Shown here: positions 54,855 through 64,000 of the stretch, one piece after another
Position numbering within the stretch: position 1 is the stretch's first letter
Layout of the letters: the number at the start of each line of letters is the position of its first letter
Assembly (NCBI RefSeq): GCF_963678635.1
Contig: NC_087069.1
Span: 23,796,303 to 23,860,302 of the forward strand
Source: Symsagittifera roscoffensis
Lineage: Eukaryota > Xenacoelomorpha > Acoela > Convolutidae
Length of the DNA stretch: 64,000 nucleotides
Direction: 5' to 3'
Notes under the pieces: model-generated
The model's database searches: none
Told to the model about the DNA's origin: nothing
What the model saw: only the letters and a program-made list of their open reading frames with translations
Program-made: the position numbers and the translations under genes

Positions 54855-55431
54855 CTATGGCATCGAACATAAAACAGAACTTGGCGTCAAAATTTTTTGG
54901 ATCCTTTTGGAGTGCACCACTGTTATTTCGTCGCCAGTTCTTTCTTTCGAGTAGTATTGCGAGGGACCACATGCTTCGAAAATTGGATATGATGGTGCCT
55001 GTATGAGGATGCGGTTGCTGAACTTCTTGATTGTTCTGAGGGTGCTGGAAGAATTAATGGTTGTGAGGTTGCTGTTGATGTCGGGGTTCATGATGAGGCT
55101 CCTACAACTGGTGAGGTTCCTAACTGTTCTAAAGCCGGTGTGGATTTGTTCTAATGGTCTATACCAGTTAAAGGTGAATTTTCGCAGAAAATTGTTTCTG
55201 AAAATAGAAACTTGACCAGAATCCTCTTTTTTTTTCTGTTCCACTGTATTTCCTTGAAGCCCCGTAGAATTACGCGTCTGCATGAATCCTGCTGCTACTG
55301 CAATCGAATTTCTGCGAAGCCGTGGTATTGCTAATTTTCGTAAAAGATCGTCAACTTTCAATGTAGTTCCATCTGTTCGATATTTGTTTGCCAATTTTTT
55401 TCCAGCTATTTCGTCAAGAATTTTGGCGTCT
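54855..55431 (-). CDS. array exon, copy 3, intact
   Basis: Same frame as in copy 2 with an identical 179-codon product. Its downstream exon is truncated at the array boundary, as in copy 2. Identity of the two copies can be explained by recent duplication alone. Confidence 0.4.
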
Positions 55432-56167
55432 ACAAATTTTCAATCATTATCTGATGCTATCGAATAGCGATTCCACAATTGTTGATCCACTCTTTTCTCG
55501 GTCATCGCACACTCGTTTGTCGTATCAGGTGATTAACCCATTTGTATGTCGATTCGTACGCGTCGGTTTGTGGTTCTCGAGTCGTATGGCGGTGATTTGT
55601 CTGTCGATTGGAATGACAGCTCGTGTCGGCTTGTTTGTCGATACGTCGAGTCTTATGTTGATTCTTCATCGGTTTTTGTCGATATTTGTGTCGGTTTTGT
55701 TTGTCGTAAACCGAATTGAAAAAAGGTGCAGTAATGATTTTATTTAAGAGGTTTTTAAAACAAATGATACGAAATGTGTGCAATGACGAATTATAGCGGG
55801 TGTTATTTAAGTTATCAACATCCGTAATTATCAATTTGCTTAATCCGAAAGTTTATTGTGGGGTATGGTGTGATTTTTAACTTGGCCTGACCGACTTGGC
55901 CAAATTTGGGTTAAGCTTCATAGCCAGCGGATAGACTTTATAGCCAATTAGAGTCATAATTGTTTCGAAGCATTTTTAAGCAGTCAACTAAAAGAGCCAC
56001 TAATTGTTTCTGGAGTTTTGTTAACTGATTTTTAATCCCTGATTATCATACGCTCTTCAACTAATTAATTATGTTAATCGGAGGAGATAAATAGTTCCTG
56101 AACTACCTGGTTTACCAAACGAAACAATAACAAAACTAGCTGTAAGTATATGTAAGTATAGAAGCAT

Positions 56168-56350
56168 ATGAACAAGAGTAGTGAAGAAACATTTTTAAAT
56201 ACACATGATTACATGAATACACAATTGACAGAAGTTTTTTTGATGACTTATACACCGCAACTACGGCAAACAACATTCAAGAAAAAGCATCTCAACTTCC
56301 ATCAACTTACTGGCACAATAAAGATTTCAGGAAATTTGTGGAAAAGCTAG
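56168..56350 (+). CDS. 60-codon frame in array copy 3, doubtful
   Basis: An ATG-initiated frame: NKSSEETFLNTHDYMNTQL, then FKKKHLNFHQLTGTIKISG. In copies 1 and 2 it is shorter, with a stop at the position of GNLWKS. It may be a decayed gag fragment, but no motif supports that. Confidence 0.2.
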   Translation: MNKSSEETFLNTHDYMNTQLTEVFLMTYTPQLRQTTFKKKHLNFHQLTGTIKISGNLWKS

Positions 56351-59109
56351 AAAAAGCAGAATTCACAAGGGAACTAGAAGCAACTGAACAATTCTAATTG
56401 TCAAAACTAAGCTTTTCAACAACTACATCACAGAATTATAAACAGTATACATGACTTTGAAAAATGTAGCATGTCAAACTACACAAAAACTCATTATACA
56501 CGAAGAAAACCCAGTTTTTAAAGAAAAGCCCTAAATCAAAAATTGAAGCCATTATTGAAGTTGAAACGGACACAGCGTTGTCGAATGTCAACAAGAACAG
56601 CAAGAAAAATCAAAAAAAGTTTTCAAAACATATAGAATCAAGAAAGTTCTCCAGAACACTGAACAAAAATCAAAATTCACTCATTAGAGATCATCAAAAT
56701 AAAAATAGTAAAGAACATCAAAACCATCCAATTCTAACACCTTTAATTCACAATGACCATACATAAGAAATGTTGGCGCGTGTTAACTAGTTTGAAAATA
56801 TCAAAAGTTAAATACGTGTAAGTTGTGTAATGAGGGACTTTCAATTAGTTTTTTGATACATGATAAGTCAATGGTAAGATTTTTTGGGTAAGAACTTGGA
56901 AATTTTTTGAAAAAATGTTCAAAAAAACTTCGAAACACGATAAGATTAGCAAAATTCCGACCTAATTTATTAGACAATCTTTCTTTCAATCTACTTTAAC
57001 CAATGCTGAAATCTACTGAAATTTCGGAAAAATTCAAATTTTTTGAGAAAAAATTGCAAAAATTCAATTATTTGGAAAAAATTGCAAAAATTTCAATTAT
57101 TTGGAAAGAATTGCCAAAATTTCAAGTTTTTGGAAAAAAATGCGAAAATCTCATAATTTTTGCTAATGTATTGTTGCTTCTGTTCTAATTTTAAGAATAC
57201 TTTTACGTATTCATTTTAAAATTGAGCTCAGACTGAGTTTTGATTGGCATCATGTTGAGACATTGATTCAAAACTTTGAACAAAAAAATGAACTTTTCCA
57301 CAATTTTTTCTCAAAATACTGAATACGATAAAGTTTACATTAAGTTGAGCTAAAAAGCAGGTTATATAATATTCTAAACACTAAAAAGAGAGTTCATGAT
57401 AGCAGAATCAAAATTGAAATTTCCGGAAAACAGTGAAGTTAATCGTAATTTTCCAGAAGGTAAAGTACAATTTAATCAAATTTACCCAAAACCTTCCATT
57501 TTGAATCTTTTATTTTGGTCATTAACTGGTTTTTTGTCCTGTTGAGCGAGAATTTTGATTGGAATCTCATTTCAAATGAACATCAAGCGCAATATTCCAT
57601 AAAATTTCTAGATCAAACTCCATGATTCAACTCCTCTTCATTTTTTTCTTATTGAATTACCCAAATTTGTACAAAAATTACAACTTGTGATAAATTTTTG
57701 ATGTTAAAAAGTAAAAAACTCAGATCATTGATAAAAAACGAACAGTTAGTTGCTAAAATTGACTCAAAATGGGATAAATAAATCTTAAAATTTCATTCGA
57801 TATTGGCTCAAATTCAACAAAACTTCTTCATAAGTGATGATTATCTCTCTGTTGCTTCTGCAACAAAACTTTCATGATTTTCCGTAGAATTTTTCTATGT
57901 TTTAATGATATTCATGCTTTCTGCTTAATACATGTTTTCGCCGTTGGACACAATTTACAAGAAAATTTGGTCAAACTGAGAATTTAGGAGGAAAATAGTA
58001 TCAATTCAACGAGCAATTTACTGGCAGAGATGAAATTAGAACTGGTACCGTCTACATATTATAAATAAAACTGTAAAATTTCTTCCCTAAAGTTCCCTTG
58101 TTCAGATGCTTCCGTAAACTATTTGAGCAAAAATACAACTTTTGGGATCAATAACAATCACGTTTTTGCAAAATAGTTATTAAATCGCTTTTTATTCTTT
58201 ATTTAAGACAGAAGTTTTCTCAAAAAAGTCCAAGTGAGGAAGAATTGGTGCTAGTTAAAACATTCAAAAATATCTGTACAAAATGAGAATATAAAGGTGT
58301 GTTTTTACGATTTAAGAACAATTTAACAGCAGCTCTATTAGTTGTATTTTGAAAACCTTCAGAATTACGCAAGAGAACCTAGTTCCTAACATCTACAAAA
58401 TCTAAAAACGTCTAAAAGAGCGCGTCTCAGAAAAATGATTGAGCAAAGGAAACTAGGTTGCAAACTTGAACAGTTGTACAGTTTTCCGAGTTTTAATCAG
58501 CAAAAAAATATCGTTTCAACAATCCGAAGCAGAAGTAGAACCATAAATCTTTTGCTAAAAGTCTTTAATTGATTTTTCTCAACCTCATGACTGTACAATC
58601 ATGTTTAAAGTCTACATTTCTTTTTAGAGAAAATTTTTAGTTGAGAATGATTACATCATTATCTTGATATTTTCAAAGTTTAGCAAAAACATACTTTGAA
58701 ATTTTTTCCAGGTCATTTATCAATTTTTTTTCTGAAATATTCAAAAAAAAAACAATAGAAAACCAAAATTCTTAATAAGTCAAACCCGCTTAAAAGTCTG
58801 CCTAAAAACACTCTGCTCTATGAACACTTTTACAAGCACTAAACAAGTAAAATTTTGAGATAGAAACTACACAAAACTTTACAAAAATCCAAGTATTACA
58901 GGTTTTAAGCAAATCCTCAACTACTCATCAGCATATGTTATTCAATCACACAAATAAGTAAAAATTTAAAAAAAAAGTGGTTCGGATACTTCTGGTAAAC
59001 CTGATCTAGAATCCAAAGTTGATCGCAAATTTCCAGCTCAACTGGGCTCCTAAATTACCAAAATTAACACCCCGTTAGTGGTTGACCTTCGATTCCGACC
59101 GTAAATGGG

Positions 59110-59510
59110 TGTTTGATTATGTTCAGACTGCTCCGTGGGGGTACCTCTAATTGTTCACTAAGGAGGATTGCTTAGACGCTTAGCTTACTCCGGAGGGTTA
59201 CTTCGGAGGGTACCTTAGTCACATAAGTAACTTCGGAGGGTCCCCTTAAGTTCACTAAGGAGGGTCAATAAGAGCTTAAAGCGCTCTGGAAGGTTGCTTC
59301 GGACGGGTCTTCAAAAATCTAAATTTTTCAAGTCTAACTTAGAAGGGTCTCCAACTAGTCTCAGAAAGTGTCAAACAAGCTAAATTCACTCCTTAGGGTT
59401 ATTTAAACTTCATCAGAGGGCTGCATTAAAAATTTCTATTGAGGAGGGTTGCTAAGGATGTTAGCTGACTTCGGAGGGTTACCTCGGAGGGTTGCTCAAA
59501 AATCGAGAAA
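59110..59510. repeat. GGAGGGT-rich block, copy 3 and its unique extension
   Basis: The block that ends each array unit, followed beyond the array (59357-59510) by further motifs of the same kind: GAGGAGGGTTGC, TTCGGAGGGTTACCTCGG and AGGGTTGC. The G-rich sequence therefore predates the array and marks its outer edge. Confidence 0.65.
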
Positions 59511-60884
59511 ACGGATGATTTCACCGCTGTAAAGCCTCCAATTGCACTCTAATTGACCTAAAACTAGGTTGGCTGACTCGGTCAATCCTCCCAGTAGGAA
59601 AAAATGGTGATCTTTTACATTTTTCTTTCGCTCGGAGGGCTCCCGAAAAATTTGATCCCCCGAACCAACAAATTCTAAAAAGTTTTTTTTTCCCTAAAGT
59701 TATCGACTCGAAAACGGTCGCGGTCTAGGAAAATGATTAACAACAACGATTTATGGTACCAAATTTTTTCCGATCGGTTGACTAGACTTTGAGAAATCGC
59801 CAAAAACGCGTTCGTCAAATTGGCCTTTTTTGAATAGGTTATATAGGTTCTGAAAGATTTTTCCCCACTTCTAAGTGAAAGTGCCTAAAAACAAATGAAA
59901 CGAGCGTAGTAGCTCCGTACGGCACTGGAATAATGCAAAAAACCGACCAAATTTGATTTGGAAACAAAAACATGGCCAAAAACTATCAAAGTGAACCCCC
60001 GATTCCTTCTTTTTCCAATCTTCAAGTCTCTTTTTCCAATCTTCAAACCTATCTAGCAACCGAGCACATTATGCTAGCATGCTCCTAACACAAAAACTTT
60101 TATCCTTCTAACTCTAAAAACTCAAAAAATGATGCATATTGACGAAATTCGCAAAAATGGAAAAGTTTTGATCGAAAAATTATTGTTTTCGCCAACTTCT
60201 ATTAAGTTTTCTCCCGCGCGGTTTTTTAAGTTAGGGGATCGAACTATGTAGTAGCTCACTGCACAGAAGCTTTTTGCTGTTCGGAAAAAGCTCGGATCTC
60301 TGATATTTTTGGGTTTGATAGTTTGGTCTAAAATCAGTAATTTTCGACAAAATTGGGGTGTTTCTCGGGTCTAAATAGTAGATAAGTAATATATAGTAAG
60401 GATAATAATCAATAATAGTCGTTAATTAAAAGTACTATACCGTCCTTTGCACCCAAATACCCGAATTAAGAACCCTAACTCGGAAATTTGCAATCGATGG
60501 AGGGTGCAATCGGACCGCGCAAGTGTGCCCCCCACCATTTAAGTTTTAATGAACTAGTACCCAAACGATACTAAAATTGTGTCAAATTTTAACGTGCTTA
60601 AATGCTCAAATAACACTCATTGGAGGGAACATAACCCGCCACAAAAACACTCAATCTTTCTATCAGAAATGATTTAAATCAATCTGAAACAACAACAATT
60701 AGGAAGGTCAGATCGCATCTCATCCGGAAATAACATATGAACTGTCACTTTAAGTTTTTTCATTGCTTTTGGTCCTTTTTGGATTTTTTTTTGTTTTTTG
60801 TACTTTTTTTCTTTTCAGATAATTTTGTTTTTGACTTTTTCTTGATTATACACCATTTTTGATCAAATTTACGCTTTTTCTTTA
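59511..60884. other. no recognised gene
   Basis: Unique sequence beyond the tandem array with modest G+C. A direct duplication of CTTTTTCCAATCTTCAA occurs at about 60008-60046. No open frame with a motif. Confidence 0.4.
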
Positions 60885-60960
60885 ATTGTTTTCGATCCCG
60901 GGACCTTGGGATCAGTGGGCTCAAGACTTCCCACCTAACCCTCCGGCCCCCGGAATTTTC
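60885..60960 (-). other. weak tRNA-like or SINE-like segment
   Basis: The minus strand has GGGTTAGGTGGG and, about 40 bases on, GGTCCCGGGATCGAAAAC, spaced like the A and B boxes of a tRNA-type RNA polymerase III promoter. Neither box matches its consensus fully and no cloverleaf could be drawn by eye. It may be a SINE head. Confidence 0.2.
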
Positions 60961-62403
60961 GAGCCTAACTAAGTTAAAAAACTAAATAGTAGTAGGCGGA
61001 GTGTCGGCACCTTCCCCCTAGTACAACAATAGTCATTAAGGCTTCTAACTAGGGCATACGCCCGGAGCGGAGAGTTCGTCGCTTAAACATTTCCTGATCA
61101 TGATGGTCTCATGCCTTTGACAGGCCCACCCAGGAGCGCCACAAAAACGTCTATGTAACATTCGTCCAAATACTAAACAGTGACGGAGCGTAGAAAAAGT
61201 ACCAATGGACGACTGGCCGGCGTCAGTTACCTTAATCCTACTCCTTTTTCACCGTCTCGACCGTAACGACTTTTGATCAGCTTCTGTTTACATGCGAATA
61301 CAACCACATAGCTGGGTCTCGGATCCTCAGACTACAGGATTGCTTTTAAAATACGGCTAGAATATCCTATTTTACCATGTTTTTGGTGACAGTTCTATGT
61401 TAGATCCATTGGAGATGGATTGACCTTTTCCTCTTTCTAGCTAATCATATTCCAAAATATCAAATAAAACCGGTGATAATTCAAAAGTTTATCGCATCAG
61501 AGTAGATAAAAAGTCAGTTCTTCACAGTCCTTCACCATATATTGTCTCTGGGGGCCGAGCTTTCGATCCCGTGCTTTCCTGCATTAACGTCGTTATTATT
61601 CCCAATTCGTAGTACGGGAGGGTACTGCTCATTACATCATCCCCACTGAAGCCTCCTTTCTGGCTAATTCCTTCCGCTAAGTGACTTATCGTGCGTGATC
61701 GTCACGACAAGAGGCTTCGTGTTTTAGTTCGTTCTCGTTCGAATGTTTTTCACTAAGTAGGTCGTTGTTCTGTTTTTCGTCACTTTTTAGTCAAAAGTGG
61801 CCATTTTTCGTATTTCTCAGAAATTTTCCTTCGCCAATCGAAATTTTGAAAATTAAAATTACCAGAATATTCTAGCCTCGTTTTTAACAGTTTTCAATCA
61901 CTAGGGCCTCTATTGCTATTTTCGTGTTGTGCGGGAAGGTTACGTTGTGCCAATCCGGCCGAACGGCACAAGACCATAAACAGCACCAAAAACAGTTTTT
62001 TACACAAAAAAATAACCAAATCATGGGGTACATAAATTTTAATTGATCGTAATGAAAACCCCAAATCTCCATATAATTTGGAAAGCGGGAAATATTTTTG
62101 TTCTTCCAGACAGGACTAAACAGAATAAAAGACCAAAAATTTTAACGCGAAAAGTGACTTTTAAAATTCCACAAAAAAGTGAGTTTTTTCTTGCCACAGT
62201 TAAAAGGCAAAAAGCATAAAACTGAATCAGATACAAAACAATTTAGAACATTTTTCCTTTTGGCTTGAGTGTCAAATAATTCATTGCGAATTAGACCTAA
62301 CAAGTACAAACCTATTTGAACCTGTTACAAATAACTCATGGATTGAAAATAAAACACAAAGAACAATGAACCATCTCAAGAAGAAAAAATATGTTCCCAG
62401 TTT
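60961..62403. other. no recognised gene
   Basis: Mixed-composition sequence with several GC-richer patches (61060-61150, 61550-61740). A second CGGGATCGAAAG box lies on the minus strand near 61573. Short minus-strand frames at 61884-62236 have no motif. Confidence 0.35.
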
Positions 62404-62679
62404 TTGAAAAAACAAGATTTACTTGACACAAGAACTTTTGCAGTACCATTAGATACAAGCAAAAAATACACTAAAAAATTACGATTTTGGAGACCCATCC
62501 GATATCTTTCTCTTAACGTATTTGGAAAAAATAATAATTTTTTACTGTGTACAGTCCAACTGACAATTGAAATACTTCAAAAGTATAAAAATTCAAAGTC
62601 TCTAGAATTACATCAGACAATAAAAAAGCATGACACAAACACAAAACTGATTCTGTCAAAGCTGATATCACGATTTTAG
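62404..62679 (+). CDS. 91-codon open frame, doubtful
   Basis: A Lys/Thr-rich frame (TRTFAVPLDTSKKYTKKLR, KYKNSKSLELHQTIKKHD) upstream of the integrase remnant on the same strand. It might be part of the retrotransposon. No domain is recognised and the first codon is not ATG. Confidence 0.2.
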   Translation: MKKQDLLDTRTFAVPLDTSKKYTKKLRFWRPIRYLSLNVFGKNNNFLLCTVQLTIEILQKYKNSKSLELHQTIKKHDTNTKLILSKLISRF

Positions 62680-63018
62680 GACATAGAACCTCGTTGAAAA
62701 AGTTTCCGAAAATTTAATAAAACTTCTTTCAATAGAAAATCAGAAAACTTTGAAAAACTTTTAGCGAAACAAAAGTTTTTGCTTACTATTAACTTTGACT
62801 TTAAAAGCTTTTGATAACTTAAACTCCTCATTACAAAAAACATCATATTTTGTTTCTGAAGAAACCTGTTAACTTATTAATGAAAAATTTTACTTTAGGG
62901 ATGCACCAGTTTGGATTAAAATTTCTTTCAATGATGGTCTTTCATGTCAATTCAACAACATCGTGACACCTTCCCGCCTTCATTTTGAAGGACCAAGTCA
63001 TATTTTAACCACCGGAAT

Positions 63019-63990
63019 TTATTTGATACTAGAGGTCAAACTTACGGTGACGTTCAATGTTTTGTGTTAAATATCGACGCTTATACACATCAAGTAGGTT
63101 CAAACCCAATTCCACAGTGTTACGCTTATTTTGCATTTAAGAAATTTAATGAATATTCGACATCCAAGTTTGGATTTACCGGAATCCTTATAACAGATAA
63201 TGGCACTGAACTTATAAGCATTGAGATTAAAACTTTATACGATGTTAAAAAATATCAAACACAAACCCAGAGCGTCTCATGCTTCGTGGACAAATGGACA
63301 AGTTGAAGGCGTGAAACGCTCCTTAGAAGAAAATTTAGGATGTATTACACAAGAAAAAACGAAAATTACGCCGAATCGTCAACAAACATTACTTTGTTCC
63401 CTCTAGTATACAATTCACATTTTACCGCAACAGTTGGTTCATCACCATACAGAATAGTTTTAAACCAAAGACCACTTAAGCCAAAAGTTTTCACAGAAAA
63501 TGCATCTAAAAATTCACAAGGACCTTGCAAAACATCCATAAAAAAGTCTGTAAGTTATAATCTACTACCTCATACACACGATGGCAATCGTATTTGTCAC
63601 CAACAAATTTTTAAATAGCTTCTGGTACTCATAACAAAAGGATCTCAAATAGGGCGACAAAAAACGTTAAGAATTAAACCAAAAAATAACAGAGAAATGT
63701 TTATTATAAAAATAATCACAATTGACTTCTCGCTCCACACCAGACTCCGACTTTGAATTTGAAACTATAGTCTTGTACCAAAAACCTCATTCCATAAAAA
63801 CATATCGAAAAAACTGCTTACACCCTTACAATCAAACCAACTGATGTTACACAAAAACTTTTTGACCAAAAAAATTAAACAGCATAGAAATAATCTCTTC
63901 TCCTATCATCAAACATAGTATGCTTTTCAAAAACTAACTTTAATCTAGTCATTTTGGACTTCAAATTGTTGAATTACCACTAGCAAACAT
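63019..63990 (+). pseudogene. retrotransposon integrase, probably Ty3/Gypsy
   Basis: From 63019 the frame reads VQCFVLNIDAYTHQVGSNP with a catalytic-Asp-like position, then FTGILITDNGTELI with the second Asp at about 63178-63219. After a frameshift near 63250, KHKPRASHASWTNGQVEGVK carries the catalytic Glu region at about 63255-63315. The tail continues in shifted frames: PLVYNSHFTATVGSSPYRIV, then to about 63930 QHRNNLFSYHQ. These are retroviral-type DDE motifs. Stops and shifts show it is decayed. It reaches the window edge, and no RT was recognised upstream. Confidence 0.75.
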
Positions 63991-64000
63991 TACCCATTGA

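Larger units (their letters stand above)
54584..59356. repeat. 5-kb tandem array, copy 3 (about 4773 bp)
   Basis: Same landmarks. A deletion of about 410 bp near 58503, between two A runs (CAGCAAAAAAA and GGAAAAAAATATCG), removes the stretch present at 53322-53732. The copy ends at GGGTCTCCAACT, after which the sequence is unique. Confidence 0.92.

Noticed and set aside
61540-61740. GC-richer patch considered as an rRNA or tRNA gene
   Set aside because: No conserved rRNA block and no cloverleaf could be found by eye. Only a single weak B-box-like string is present.

Overview
The window is AT-rich eukaryotic DNA and looks like an invertebrate animal contig. The evidence is spliceosomal introns of about 85-108 nt with GTAAGT-type donors and pyrimidine-rich acceptors, a U2 snRNA-like gene whose 5' stem resembles the general metazoan form, a decayed BEL/Pao retrotransposon, a decayed Maverick/Polinton (adintovirus-like) element, and hAT-type MITEs. 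The species cannot be named from the sequence. An assembly gap lies at 19746-19945. Nearly every protein-coding stretch is a transposon relic, a single exon or a pseudogene, and most reading frames are interrupted.

1-10.4 kb is a Maverick/Polinton relic. The plus strand carries two partial copies of a block (small two-helix membrane protein followed by a packaging-type ATPase), several unassigned remnants, a small conserved-looking protein and a DDE integrase. The minus strand carries a convergent structural block: penton-like protein, an intact basic core-like protein, a major capsid protein that starts inside the core stop codon (ATGA), a small membrane protein and an adenain-like cysteine protease. 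No DNA polymerase was recognised. 10.4-19.7 kb is gene-free and built from about three diverged copies of a roughly 2.6-3.1 kb AT-rich unit.

20-22 kb holds short tandem repeats flanking a full-length but divergent U2 snRNA-like gene on the minus strand. Its stem and Sm-site architecture is kept but its branch-point-pairing segment is altered. 22.5-29.2 kb is a decayed BEL/Pao element with recognisable Gag (DUF1759), zinc knuckles, protease, RT, RNase H and integrase. 29.6-33.1 kb is a cluster of hAT-like MITEs, two with perfect 8-bp target duplications. They surround a well-formed exon of a cysteine-rich, probably secreted protein on the minus strand.

33.1-37 kb contains a cluster of palindromic sites, a minisatellite, a 1.02-kb tandem duplication and a long inverted repeat. 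37.3-39.6 kb is a five-exon SET-domain gene or pseudogene (proline-rich N-terminus, helical middle, SET C-terminus) with in-frame stops. 40.6-41.1 kb is a tandem repeat. 42.1-44.9 kb holds a minus-strand series of open exons of unknown function, whose 5' end runs into a three-copy tandem array of a roughly 5-kb unit (44.75-59.36 kb). 59.4-62.4 kb has no recognised gene apart from a weak tRNA-like segment. 63.0-64.0 kb is a retrotransposon integrase fragment, probably Ty3/Gypsy, that runs to the window edge.
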